In this document: positions 53,244 through 63,300 of the stretch, in pieces | Layout of the letters: every line of letters starts with the position of its first letter | Position numbering within the stretch: position 1 is the stretch's first letter | DNA from: Tardibacter sp963781025 | Lineage (GTDB): Bacteria; Pseudomonadota; Alphaproteobacteria; Sphingomonadales; Sphingomonadaceae | DNA: 64,000 nt | Reading direction: 5' to 3' | Assembly (NCBI GenBank): GCA_963781025.1 | Contig: CAWADU010000003.1 | Span: 310,001-374,000, forward strand | Made by a program: the position numbers and the translations under genes | Notes under the pieces: model-generated | What the model saw: only the letters and a program-made list of their open reading frames with translations | Database searches by the model: none | What the model was told of the DNA's origin: nothing

Positions 53244-54821
53244 TCAGAACCGCAGCGCCTTTGCCTCACGAACTCCTGGCAGGGCGACGATCTTTTTCAG
53301 CAGATTATCCTCGATCGGCGAATCGATCGACAGCAGCAGCACGGCTTCGCCCCCGGCCGTGCGGCGGCCGAGATGGAAGGTGCCGATATTGACGCCCGCC
53401 TCGCCCAGTGTCGACCCAAGGCGACCGATGAAGCCCGGCTTATCTTCATTGACGATGTAGAGCATATTGCCTTCGAGATCGGCCTCGATCTTGATGCCGA
53501 ACATTTCGACGAGCCGGGGCGTCCTGTTCGAAAACAGCGTGCCCGCGACGGAACGCTCGCCATCGCGGCCCTTGACCGAGACGCGGATCAGCGTGTGGTA
53601 ATCGCCTTCGCGGTCGTGCCGCACCTCGCGCACGTCCAGCCCGCGCTCCTTCGCGAGGAAGGGGGCGTTGACCATGTTCACCGTGTCCGAGAAGACGCGC
53701 ATCAGCCCGGCGAGCACGGCACCCGTGATCGGCTTCTGGTTCAGTTCGGCGGCTGCGCCTTCGACTTCGACGGAAACGCCCTGCAAACCCTCGCTCGCGA
53801 GCTGGCCCACGAGCGAGCCGAGCTGTTCGGCAAGCGCCATATAGGGTTTCAGCTTGGGCGCTTCCTCGGCCGACAGCGACGGCATGTTGAGCGCATTGGT
53901 GACGCCGCCCGTCGTCAGGAAATCGGCCATCTGCTCGGCGACCTGGATGGCGACGTTGACCTGTGCTTCGTTCGTCGAGGCGCCCAGGTGCGGCGTGGAG
54001 ATGAAGCCGGGCGTGCCGAACAGCGGCGATGCCTTGGCGGGCTCCTCCACGAACACGTCCAGCGCCGCGCCTGCGACATGGCCCGAAACGAGCGCCTCCT
54101 TCAGCGCCGCTTCATCGATCAGGCCGCCGCGCGCGCAATTGATGATCCGCACGCCCTGCTTGGTCTTGGCAAGGTTGTCGCGGCTCAGGATGTTGCGGGT
54201 GGAATCGGTCAGCGGCGTGTGAAGCGTGATGAAATCGGCACGGGCCAGAAGCTCGTCCAGCGTCACCTTTTCCACGCCCATTTCGATGGCGCGTTCCGGC
54301 GTCAGAAACGGATCGAACGCGACGACCTTCATCTTCAGGCCAAGCGCGCGGTCGGCGACGATAGACCCGATGTTGCCCGCGCCGATGAGACCCAGTGTCT
54401 TTGCCGTCAGCTCCACGCCCATGAAGCGGTTCTTTTCCCATTTGCCGGCTTGGGTGGAGGTGTCGGCGGCGGGAAGCTCGCGGGCGAGCGCGAACATCAG
54501 CGCGATGGCATGTTCGGCGGTCGTGATCGAGTTGCCGAACGGGGTGTTCATCACGACCACGCCTTTGGCCGAAGCGGCGGGGATGTCGACATTGTCGACG
54601 CCGATTCCAGCCCGGCCGACGACCTTCAGATTGGTCGCCGCTTCGAGGATTTCCTTGGTGACCTTGGTCGAGGAGCGGATCGCAAGGCCGTCATACTGGC
54701 CGATGATCGCGATCAGCTCTTCCTTGGTCTTGCCGGTGATTTCGTCGACCTCGACGCCGCGCTCGCGAAAAATCTGGGCGGCCTTGGGGTCCATTTTGTC
54801 GGAAATGAGAACTTTGGGCAT
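53244..54821 (-). CDS. serA: D-3-phosphoglycerate dehydrogenase
   Basis: A 525-residue NAD enzyme, first in serine synthesis. The NAD loop is GLIGAGNIGSIVADRALGLK, and the catalytic Arg, Glu and His lie in INCARGGLIDE, LDVFVEEPAKASPLF and TPHLGASTNEAQ. The intervening domain and a C-terminal ACT domain (NEDKPGFIGRLGSTLGEAGV) make the long form, which in some bacteria is feedback-inhibited by serine. It is separated from serC by a 33-base-arm inverted repeat. Confidence 0.97.
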   Translation of the reverse strand: MPKVLISDKMDPKAAQIFRERGVEVDEITGKTKEELIAIIGQYDGLAIRSSTKVTKEILEAATNLKVVGRAGIGVDNVDIPAASAKGVVVMNTPFGNSITTAEHAIALMFALARELPAADTSTQAGKWEKNRFMGVELTAKTLGLIGAGNIGSIVADRALGLKMKVVAFDPFLTPERAIEMGVEKVTLDELLARADFITLHTPLTDSTRNILSRDNLAKTKQGVRIINCARGGLIDEAALKEALVSGHVAGAALDVFVEEPAKASPLFGTPGFISTPHLGASTNEAQVNVAIQVAEQMADFLTTGGVTNALNMPSLSAEEAPKLKPYMALAEQLGSLVGQLASEGLQGVSVEVEGAAAELNQKPITGAVLAGLMRVFSDTVNMVNAPFLAKERGLDVREVRHDREGDYHTLIRVSVKGRDGERSVAGTLFSNRTPRLVEMFGIKIEADLEGNMLYIVNEDKPGFIGRLGSTLGEAGVNIGTFHLGRRTAGGEAVLLLSIDSPIEDNLLKKIVALPGVREAKALRF

Positions 54822-54843
54822 TAACTTGCTCCTGTTTCCTTTT

Positions 54844-54936
54844 CGTTATCCCCGCGCAGGCGGGGACCCATGAACATCGACGGCATCAGTAATTCTTACG
54901 CCGTGTTCATGGGTTCCCGCCTGCGCGGGAATAACG
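54844..54936. repeat. Large intergenic inverted repeat (REP-like) between serC and serA
   Basis: Arms of 33 bases (54844-54876 and 54904-54936) are complementary except for a few positions, around a 27-base centre. The core motif is CGCGCAGGCGGG / CCCGCCTGCGCG. Repeats of this kind are dispersed between genes in sphingomonads. On the serC-serA message it would form a strong hairpin and could lower or stabilise the downstream transcript. Confidence 0.85.
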
Positions 54937-54949
54937 GTTGCAATGTGAA

Positions 54950-56134
<1,185 letters not shown>

Positions 56135-56257
56135 TTAAGACTCTCCTCACAGAGAGCACGCGCTGCGTTGGGACAGCGTGGCCCGGCGGCGCTTCTATAG
56201 ATGGCGGGCTGGCTGTCAAGCTTGACGCGACCACCCGCGTCCGCGATTCTCACGTCA

Positions 56258-56872
56258 ATGCGCTGGCTATTTCTTTTTCTCTTTCTGCTGCTTGCCGCAT
56301 GCGGCAGCGGACGAGCGCCAGCCCCGCAGCCGCGTCCCCAGATAGACATCCGGCAATGCCTTGCCGGACTGGACCGGGCGGGCGTTCGCTATCGCGGCCT
56401 GCCCGATCGGACGTTCGGCGGCGGCTGCCAGGCGATTGGCGCGGTGCAGTTGCTGGACATCGGCGTGCCTATCACCAATCTCACCGCCGTCACCTGCCCG
56501 ATGGCGCAGGGTCTTGCCGATTGGGCGCGGACGGTGCGCCAGCTCGCGCGGGGGAGTCTTGGCGCCAACATCGTCCGCATCGAAAGCTTCGGCAGCTATG
56601 CCTGTCGCCCGGTAAACAGCCAGATCGGCGGCCGGCTGTCTGAACACGCACGCGCAAATGCAGCCGATATCGCGGCCTTCGTGCTGGCCGACGGGCGGCG
56701 AATTACTGTTGAGCAGGGTTGGAACGGACCTGATGGCCGGGTACGCGCGTTCCTGCGTATGGCGCACCGCGCGGGGTGCAGACGCTTCGCAGTTGGGTTA
56801 GGGCCTGATTCAGACAGGTTCCATTATAATCATTTTCATTTCGATCTGGGCCGATGGCCCTATTGCAAATAG
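56258..56872 (+). CDS. Extensin-like domain lipoprotein
   Basis: A 204-residue protein with lipobox LLLAACGS (Cys at about 15). The extensin-like C-terminal domain is related to D-alanyl-D-alanine carboxypeptidase folds of the M15 kind: CQAIGAVQLLDIGVPITNLT, HARANAADIAAFVLADG, and SDRFHYNHFHFDLGRW with its His residues. The pattern suggests a zinc-dependent peptidoglycan or cell-wall enzyme, though activity is unproven. I use the ATG giving MRWLFLFLFLL, not the earlier one. Confidence 0.85.
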   Translation: MRWLFLFLFLLLAACGSGRAPAPQPRPQIDIRQCLAGLDRAGVRYRGLPDRTFGGGCQAIGAVQLLDIGVPITNLTAVTCPMAQGLADWARTVRQLARGSLGANIVRIESFGSYACRPVNSQIGGRLSEHARANAADIAAFVLADGRRITVEQGWNGPDGRVRAFLRMAHRAGCRRFAVGLGPDSDRFHYNHFHFDLGRWPYCK

Positions 56873-56905
56873 ATGCCGGCTTGAGCCGGCTTGCAGGAGC
56901 CTAAA

Positions 56906-57763
56906 GTGAGCGATTCCGCTTCCGTTTCCAAACGAGTGTTCCCCACGGCACGCCGCGATGCGGCTGTAGCGGGGAAGGTCACGATCAGCCCGCAAACCGA
57001 AAACCCGGCGTATCGGCTGGCGTTTCAGGATGCCGATTTTTTGCTGCGGGAGGATTTGCGCCCGGTTCGCTTCCAGCTGGAGTTGCTGAAGCCCGAGGTG
57101 CTGCTGGACGAAGCCAATATCGGTTCCACTTTCGTTTTTTACGGCTCGGCGCGGATACCCGCGCCCGAAGATGCGCAGGCGCTGATCGATGCGGCGGCAA
57201 CACCCGTGCAAAAGAGGATCGCCGAGCGGTTGGCCGCCAAATCGCGCTATTACGACGAGGCGCATAAGCTCGCGCAGCTGGCGAGCCAGTGCGATTGCCA
57301 TGACGACAAGCGCCAGTTCGTGGTCTGCTCCGGCGGCGGCCCTTCGATCATGGAAGCGGCCAATCGCGGCGCCGCCGAATTGGGCGCCCCGTCGATCGGC
57401 CTCAACATCGTGCTGCCGCACGAGCAGTTGCCAAACCCCTATGTCACGCCTTCGCTGAGCCTGCAGTTCCACTATTTCGCGCTTCGGAAAATGCACTTCC
57501 TGCTTAGGGCGCGGGCGGTGGCTGTATTCCCGGGCGGCTTCGGCACGTTCGACGAATTGTTCGAACTGCTGACGCTTGTCCAGACGGGCAAGGTCGCGCC
57601 GATGCCGATACTGTTCTTCGGCAAGGAGTTCTGGAGCCGCGTCGTCAATTTCGACGCTCTGGTCGAGGAAGGCGTGATTTCGCCGAACGATCTCCGGATC
57701 TTCCGATTCGTCGAGACGGCGGAAGAAGCCTGGGACGTAGTCAAAAAACACTATGACCTGTAA
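56906..57763 (+). CDS. LOG-family (lysine decarboxylase-like) Rossmann protein
   Basis: A 285-residue protein of the LOG/YgdH type. The nucleotide-binding signature is FVVCSGGGPSIMEAANRGAA and VAVFPGGFGTFDELFELLTL (the PGGxGTxxE motif). Despite the old lysine-decarboxylase name, tested relatives cleave nucleotide monophosphates at the N-glycosidic bond. The start used is the GTG after GCAGGAG. A TTG five codons earlier is less likely. Confidence 0.87.
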   Translation: MSDSASVSKRVFPTARRDAAVAGKVTISPQTENPAYRLAFQDADFLLREDLRPVRFQLELLKPEVLLDEANIGSTFVFYGSARIPAPEDAQALIDAAATPVQKRIAERLAAKSRYYDEAHKLAQLASQCDCHDDKRQFVVCSGGGPSIMEAANRGAAELGAPSIGLNIVLPHEQLPNPYVTPSLSLQFHYFALRKMHFLLRARAVAVFPGGFGTFDELFELLTLVQTGKVAPMPILFFGKEFWSRVVNFDALVEEGVISPNDLRIFRFVETAEEAWDVVKKHYDL

Positions 57764-57765
57764 GA

Positions 57766-57800
57766 AAAAGGCTTTCGGTCCGAACGACCGGAAGCCTTTT
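57766..57800. terminator. Bidirectional terminator between the LOG gene and cycM
   Basis: AAAAGGCTTTCGGTC and GACCGGAAGCCTTTT pair with one mismatch around CGAAC, with A and T runs on both sides. It serves both convergent genes. Confidence 0.88.
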
Positions 57801-57822
57801 CAAAGCGGTCTTGGTTGAAGAA

Positions 57823-58497
57823 TCAGTTGTTCTTCGTCGCGGCCTGCTTGGCCGTCGCCCCCTGAGGAGCGCCTGCCTGCGTGGCTGCGGTTTCGCTTCC
57901 GCCGGCCGGTGCGGCCTTATTGGTCGCGGCGGCACCTGCCGCGGCCGGAGCAGCGGCGGTTTCTGCCGGTGCGGCCGGGATGGGAAGGTTGTTGCCCTGC
58001 GAATTCAGATACAGCAGCACGTCGGCGCGGTCCTGCGGCTTTGAAATGCCGGCAAAGCTCATCTTGGTGCCGGGCGCAAAGGCTTTTGGCGAATGCAGCC
58101 AATGGAACAGGCCGTCCCAGTCCCAGGTGCCGGGCACCTTCTTCAAGGCATCCGAATATTGGAAATTGGCCAGATGGCCGTGCGGCTTGCCGAAGATGCC
58201 GTAGAGGTTGGGGCCGATAGCGTTCGGGCCGCCAGGCGTGATGGTGTGGCAGGCCGCGCACTTTTTGAACTGCGCTTCGCCGCGCGCCGCGCTCGCGGTC
58301 TGGAGGTAGAAGGCGACGGGCTTTTCGGCTTCAACCGCTGCGCCGCCCGCGCTTTCCGCCTCGACGCCTTCAACGACATAGCCCATCTTTTCGGGACGTT
58401 CCGGTTCGAAATACATGCCGGTCGCGATCGACAGGCCAAGCGCCGCGATGCCTCCGAACAGCACCCAGCCGGCGATTGTGTTCTTCCTGTCGTCCAT
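57823..58497 (-). CDS. cycM: Membrane-bound cytochrome c (CycM / c552 type)
   Basis: A 224-residue protein with an N-terminal uncleaved membrane anchor (TIAGWVLFGGIAALGLSIAT). One heme c domain follows: CAACH as heme-binding motif in FKKCAACHTITPGGPNAIGP, and the Met ligand in GTKMSFAGI. The tail is Ala/Pro-rich and low complexity. CycM carries electrons from complex III to an aa3-type oxidase. That matters because ctaA, needed for heme A, is frameshifted in this window. Confidence 0.93.
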   Translation of the reverse strand: MDDRKNTIAGWVLFGGIAALGLSIATGMYFEPERPEKMGYVVEGVEAESAGGAAVEAEKPVAFYLQTASAARGEAQFKKCAACHTITPGGPNAIGPNLYGIFGKPHGHLANFQYSDALKKVPGTWDWDGLFHWLHSPKAFAPGTKMSFAGISKPQDRADVLLYLNSQGNNLPIPAAPAETAAAPAAAGAAATNKAAPAGGSETAATQAGAPQGATAKQAATKNN

Positions 58498-58632
58498 ACC
58501 CCCGAAACTCCTTGGCGTACCGTCTGATGTGCGGATCATGGTTGTGGAAATCGCGGCCCCTTTAGATGCCTATCGCGTTCGCCGCAAGCCGCCGCTTGCT
58601 CCTTTGGCATTGGACGGATAAGCGCGCAGGTC

Positions 58633-59523
58633 ATGGAAAATTATCCGCCCACCGCCCGGGCTCGGGTTGCCGGGATGATCGCCGCCGCCGAAGCGGAGCC
58701 TCAGCGCGCCGTCGCATTTCAAGGTGCACCGGGCGCATATTCGCATCAGGCGGTGCGCGAACTCTACGAACATGGCCTGCCGCTGCCGAGCTTCTCTTTC
58801 GAAGACGCGATCGACAGCGTCATTGAAGGGCGGGCGGCTTGCGCGGTCATTCCGATCGAAAATTCGTTGCACGGCAGGGTAGCCGACATTCATTTCCTGC
58901 TGCCCGAATCGGGGCTGAAGATCATCGCCGAACACTTCGTTCGGGTTCGGCACTGCCTGCTGGTACTGCCGGGCGCCAAACAGGTGACTGAAGCGCTCAG
59001 CCATCCCCAGGCGCTGGGCCAGTGCCGGAAATATCTGCGCGCAAAGGGTATCAAGCCGGTCGGCCATGCCGATACGGCGGCGGCTGCTGCCGAGGTGGTC
59101 GATATCGGCAACCTCGCGATCGGCGCGGTCGCATCCCGGCTCGCAGGCGAACTCTACGGCCTCGATATATTGGCGGAGGGCGTCGAGGACGAAAGCCACA
59201 ACACGACCCGCTTCGTCGTGCTGTCGCGTGAAGCGCAAGAGCCTGCGATCGGCGTGCCTGCGATGACGTCCTTCGTGTTCGAGGTGAAGAACGTCCCCGC
59301 TGCGCTCTACAAGGCGCTTGGCGGCTTTGCGACCAATGGCGTCAACATGACCAAGCTGGAAAGCTATCAGCGCGGCGCGAGCTTCAATGCGACGGAGTTC
59401 TATGCGGATATCGAAGGTGTGCCTTCGGACCCCGCCGTCGCGCGGGCGCTGGACGAATTGCGCTTCCACACAAAATGGGTGCGGCTGCTCGGTTCCTATC
59501 CGCAGGCGCTGACCAGAGCCTAA
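58633..59523 (+). CDS. pheA: Prephenate dehydratase
   Basis: A 296-residue monofunctional enzyme making phenylpyruvate. The catalytic domain has AVAFQGAPGAYSHQAVRELY, FEDAIDSVIEGRAACAVIPI and the Thr-Arg-Phe motif in ESHNTTRFVVLS. A regulatory ACT domain follows, starting VFEVKNVPAALYKALGGFAT, with ESYQRG in place of the usual ESRP, so phenylalanine feedback may be altered. There is no chorismate mutase domain. It overlaps the convergent nudC gene by four bases. Confidence 0.94.
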   Translation: MENYPPTARARVAGMIAAAEAEPQRAVAFQGAPGAYSHQAVRELYEHGLPLPSFSFEDAIDSVIEGRAACAVIPIENSLHGRVADIHFLLPESGLKIIAEHFVRVRHCLLVLPGAKQVTEALSHPQALGQCRKYLRAKGIKPVGHADTAAAAAEVVDIGNLAIGAVASRLAGELYGLDILAEGVEDESHNTTRFVVLSREAQEPAIGVPAMTSFVFEVKNVPAALYKALGGFATNGVNMTKLESYQRGASFNATEFYADIEGVPSDPAVARALDELRFHTKWVRLLGSYPQALTRA

Positions 59524-60393
59524 CCTTTGTCCACCCAACGCCGCAGCAGGGTGTGGGCGATGGCATGGGGTGGCGCGACGTCGAAGCATCCCCGCCCGGC
59601 GAGCGCGTCGGCCACCTCGTCACGGCTGGCCCAGAATGCGTCTTCCAGTTCTTGCGCATCAAGGTTGAGCGCGTCGCTTTCGACGTCGGCGAAACAGCCG
59701 ATCATCAGCGCTGACGGGAACGGCCAGGGCTGGCTGGCGACATAGCGGACGTTCGCAGCGAAGACGCCCGCCTCTTCCTTCAGTTCCCGCGCCACGGCCT
59801 CCTCGATCAATTCGCCGACTTCGACAAAGCCGGCGAGGGCCGAATATCTGCCTGCGGGAAAGCGAGGCTGGCGTCCAAGCAGCGCCCGGCCGCCATGAAT
59901 CGCAAGCATAATCACCACCGGATCGGTGCGGGGGAAATGTTCCGCGCCGCACGCATCGCAATGCCGCGCCCAGCCGCTGCGGATGATGCGCGTCGAACTC
60001 GCCGCAACTGGCGCAAAAACCGTGACGCTGGTGCCAATCGACGAGGCTGCGGGCGCATGCATAGACCGCGGCCTCGCCGGGGCGCAGCCTGTCAAGCGCG
60101 CGCCAGATGGATTGTTTCATGCCCATGCCGTCTGATGCCGGGGCAGGGATGACGAAGCGGGGAGCGCCGCCATCAAGCCCCAGATAGAATGCCGGCGAGT
60201 CTCGTTCGACCGCCGACATCGGCAGCCACGATAGCCCGCCGTCCATGTCGATCACGGGTTCAAGCGCGTCGAGCAACATCACCCGCGCGTCGGGCCGGGC
60301 GCGATAGTCGGCGATGACATCGTCCTGCGGGCGTCTGTCGTCGGTGCGATCGAAACGAGAGCCGGTGAACCCGGGCTGGTGAATGCTGGTCAT
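59520..60393 (-). pseudogene. nudC: NADH pyrophosphatase NudC, split by one frameshift in the zinc ribbon
   Basis: The Nudix hydrolase NudC decaps NAD-RNA and cleaves NADH. The first part runs from MTSIHQPGFTGSRFD to SLVDWHQRHGFCASCG, with the first Cys pair. The second part, in another frame, gives STRIIRSGWARHCDACGAEH with the second Cys pair. PVVIMLAIHGGRALLGRQPR and the Nudix box GFVEVGELIEEAVARELKEE follow. The break lies between the two Cys pairs (plus-strand 59998-60006) and needs two bases added (GC in a GCG repeat) or one removed. Everything else is intact. It overlaps the beta-lactamase gene by ATGA and pheA by four bases. Confidence 0.88.
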
Positions 60394-61661
60394 GTTTGTT
60401 TCGACAGGTCCTCATAAACCGCGCGCGGCACCGCATATTGCACGGGCAGGGCGTCAATTGGCATGTATTGGGAAAGAAAAGTCGCATGAACCTTGTAGAA
60501 GGGATCTACCCACATCAAGGTCCCTCCCACGCCGGCCCAGCCATAGGTGCCGACGCCCTGGCCGGTGTGGCTGGGCTTCATCAGCACATAGCCGCCCGCG
60601 CCATACCCCTGGTTGCCGGGCGCGGGCACGCCTTCGGGCAAAAGATTCGACATCATCAGCCGCACGGCTTCGGGCGCCATGACCTGCTTGCCCGCGTAGT
60701 TGCCTTCGCCGAGCAGCATCGCAGTGAAGCGGCTGTAATCGCGCGCCGACGACACCAGCCCTGAACCGCCATAGGGAAAGGCCGGCTTGTGGGCGTATAT
60801 TGTATGCGGCGGAATATCGAACGGTTGCAGCCCGGCAGGCGTGGCCAGATAGTTCGCGACCAGCCGGGGCAGGCTGTGCGCGGGCACCTGAAAACCGGTG
60901 TCGTCCATGTCGAGCGGGTCGAAGATGCGCTCCTTTAGAAACGCCTCGAACGGCTGTTCCGTCGCGCGTTCGATCACCGCGCCCATCAGGTCGAGGCCGA
61001 TGCTATAACGCCATCGCGTGCCGGGATCGGCAATCAGCGGCACCGTCGCCAACCGTTCGGCAAAGGCGGCGAGCGAGGGCGCGCGCGGCACGTCATCGGC
61101 GATGTTGCGCTGTCCGGTGACCAGCCCCAGCGCCTGATAGGCGCGTTCCACCGGGCCGCCGCCACCGCGATCGTTGGCGTAGGTCAGTCCCGCGGTGTGG
61201 GTCAGCAGGTTGCGGATGGTGATCGGGCGGCGGGCGGGCCGGGATTCGAGCCCCTTCGCAGCGTCCACGATGACACGCGGTTGGGCAAAGCCGGGCAGGA
61301 AGTCAGCGATATTCTGGTCAAGTGCCATCCGGCCTTCGGCGATCAGCATCATCGCCGCTGCTGCCGTCACCGGCTTGGTCATCGAATAGATGCGAAACAA
61401 GGACTCTTCATTGAGGAACTGCCCATGGGAAAGCGCGCTGTATCCCCAAGCCATGAAATCGGCGCGATGATTGTGCCTGCCGATGGCAAAGACCGCGCCT
61501 GCGATGTGGCGTTCGGCCATATAGGTTTCAACAAGTCGGCCGAGGATGGCGTAATGCTCGCTCGACGGCCTCTGGGACATCATGGCATGCGCCGCGTCGG
61601 GCCTCATCACTGCCGACGTCGCAGCCACACCCCCGCCGATGAAAAGGCGCCTGCTTAACAT
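60390..61661 (-). CDS. Class C beta-lactamase-related serine hydrolase
   Basis: A 423-residue exported serine hydrolase. The N terminus MLSRRLFIGGGVAATSAVM is Tat-like (RRLFIGG). The SxxK motif is in YSMTKPVTAAAAMMLIAEG, and a YSI motif lies in RYSIGLDLMGAVI. The family spans esterases, D-aminopeptidases and penicillin-binding proteins as well as AmpC, so drug hydrolysis should not be assumed. It lies between mutY and nudC with overlapping ends. Confidence 0.87.
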   Translation of the reverse strand: MLSRRLFIGGGVAATSAVMRPDAAHAMMSQRPSSEHYAILGRLVETYMAERHIAGAVFAIGRHNHRADFMAWGYSALSHGQFLNEESLFRIYSMTKPVTAAAAMMLIAEGRMALDQNIADFLPGFAQPRVIVDAAKGLESRPARRPITIRNLLTHTAGLTYANDRGGGGPVERAYQALGLVTGQRNIADDVPRAPSLAAFAERLATVPLIADPGTRWRYSIGLDLMGAVIERATEQPFEAFLKERIFDPLDMDDTGFQVPAHSLPRLVANYLATPAGLQPFDIPPHTIYAHKPAFPYGGSGLVSSARDYSRFTAMLLGEGNYAGKQVMAPEAVRLMMSNLLPEGVPAPGNQGYGAGGYVLMKPSHTGQGVGTYGWAGVGGTLMWVDPFYKVHATFLSQYMPIDALPVQYAVPRAVYEDLSKQT

Positions 61662-62719
61662 GAGGTTACGATTGATTCTTCCACCCGTTCGGCAAGAGCG
61701 ATTCTGGCCGCCTTGGCGAAAACGGTCGGCAGTCCGGCCTCATCGAGCCGGTTGATCGGCCACCATTCGCCCTCGAAGGGTGGGCTATGAGCCACATCGG
61801 TCATGGCGACGCCCAGCGTCAGGCTGAAATGGGTGAAGACATGACGCACGCTTTTCGATGCGATGCGCCAGGCGCCGTCGCCAAGCTCCATATCGATCAC
61901 GTTTTCAATACCCCATTCATTGGAGGGAAGCGCGCGCATGCCGCCCAGCAGACCGCTGGAAGGCCGCGTCACAAGCAGCACCCGATCGTCCCGTTCGATC
62001 CAGAAAGCCATGCCATGGCGTTCCGGCCTTGCGCGTTTTTCGGCCTTCACGGGGAAACCCTCGGGCGCGCCGAGCCCGTACGCCCGGCAAAATGAGGACA
62101 GGGGGCACGACAGGCATCGCGGCGATCGTGGCGTGCAGATGGTCGCGCCCAGATCCATCATCGCCTGCGCGAAATCCCCCGGGCGGATTGCGGGCGTGAG
62201 CGTCGCCGCCAGCCGTCGCAGCGCGGCCTTCGCCCCCGGCAGCGCTTCTTCGACCGCAAATAATCGGGCGACAACCCTCTCGACATTGCCGTCGACGACC
62301 GTAGCGGGTTCATCATGGGCGATGGCGGCTATGGCGGCGGCGGTGTAGGCGCCGATGCCGGGCAAGCTCAGCAGCGTCGCCTCGTCTTTCGGGAACGCGG
62401 CGCCGTGCCCTTCGACCACCGCACGGGCGCAAGCAAGCAGGTTGCGCGCACGGCTGTAATAGCCGAGCCCCGCCCAGGCCGCCATGACGTCAGCATCGTC
62501 GGCCGCCGCCAGCGTTTCGATTGTCGGCCATCGCTCCTGAAAACGCGAAAAATAAGGGATAACCGCTGCTACCGTGGTCTGCTGGAGCATGATCTCCGAC
62601 ATCCAGACCGCATAGGGATCGGCCCCCGCATTCGATCCCGGCGGCGTCCGCCAGGGCAGTTTTCGCGCGTGGCGGTCGTACCATTTCAGTAATGTGTGAG
62701 AGACGTTCTCGACGGCCAT
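61655..62719 (-). CDS. mutY: A/G-specific adenine glycosylase MutY
   Basis: A 354-residue DNA repair enzyme removing A opposite 8-oxoG. The catalytic Glu lies in WMSEIMLQQTTVAAVIPYF. The helix-hairpin-helix is LLSLPGIGAYTAAAIAAIAH, and the Asp is in ATVVDGNVERVVARL. The 4Fe-4S ligands are the four Cys of CTPRSPRCLSCPLSSFC. A C-terminal Nudix-like domain (8-oxoG recognition) ends the protein. The start at 62719 (MAVENVS) is 25 bases from the divergent DUF721 gene. Earlier starts overlap it. Confidence 0.95.
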   Translation of the reverse strand: MAVENVSHTLLKWYDRHARKLPWRTPPGSNAGADPYAVWMSEIMLQQTTVAAVIPYFSRFQERWPTIETLAAADDADVMAAWAGLGYYSRARNLLACARAVVEGHGAAFPKDEATLLSLPGIGAYTAAAIAAIAHDEPATVVDGNVERVVARLFAVEEALPGAKAALRRLAATLTPAIRPGDFAQAMMDLGATICTPRSPRCLSCPLSSFCRAYGLGAPEGFPVKAEKRARPERHGMAFWIERDDRVLLVTRPSSGLLGGMRALPSNEWGIENVIDMELGDGAWRIASKSVRHVFTHFSLTLGVAMTDVAHSPPFEGEWWPINRLDEAGLPTVFAKAARIALAERVEESIVTSC

Positions 62720-62744
62720 GGCCTGCCTATGGCATGGGTTGCAC

Positions 62745-63280
62745 ATGGGTGGAACCGACAAGCGTGGAACAGGCGGACAAAAGCGGCGGTCAGGGGGCTC
62801 GCGCGCGATGGCAGACATCGTGCCGGTCGTCGGTCGCGCGGCGTTCCGGCGGTTCGGTTTCATGCAGAGCGCCGTGGTCAGCCGCTGGCATGAAATCGTC
62901 GGCGACCGTTACGCCGAGGTGTCCGCCCCGAATCGATCCGCTTTCCGCAGGGCGAGCGCGGCGAAGGGACGCTGACGCTTACCGTGGAGGGCGCGTTCGC
63001 CCCCATGCTCCAACAGGTGGTGCCCGAGATTATCGAGCGCGTGAACCGTTTCTTCGGCTATCGCGCCGTCGCCCGCGTTTCACTGCGCCATGGCGTGGTG
63101 ACGACGCGCCGGGCCAAGCCGAAAGCGCCTGAGCCGGTAGTGCCGCTGCCCGCCGAAATGGCGTCCAGCCTGCGCGCGATCGCCGACGACGGCCTTCGCG
63201 CCTGCCTTGAGTCGCTCGCGCGGCGCGTATGCGCGAGCGACGGCCCTCCCGTTTTCGAAAAACCGTCCAACCTGAAATGA
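62745..63280 (+). pseudogene. DUF721 (DciA-like) protein, split by one frameshift
   Basis: The first part has MADIVPVVGRAAFRRFGFMQ and SAVVSRWHEIVGDRYAEVSA. The second part begins TLTVEGAFAPMLQQVVPEI and continues IERVNRFFGYRAVARVSLRH. One missing G at CCCCGAATCG (62927-62933) separates them. With CCGGAATCG the frame is restored through SAPESIRFPQGERGEGTLTL. DUF721 proteins include DciA, the ancestral helicase-loading partner. Alphaproteobacterial members are usually annotated only as DUF721, and if this one were the DciA helicase loader, loss would be serious. It is followed by the DsbA-like gene. Confidence 0.85.
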
Positions 63281-63300
63281 CGAGTGGAGCACATCCTTCC

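Noticed and set aside
53112..54824. 570-codon frame antisense to serA
   Set aside because: serA on the other strand is complete and conserved. The antisense product is an Asp/Arg/Gly-rich shadow.
60390..61661. Beta-lactam resistance gene
   Set aside because: The SxxK serine hydrolase family is broad, and the AmpC-specific motifs are not clear enough. No resistance is claimed.
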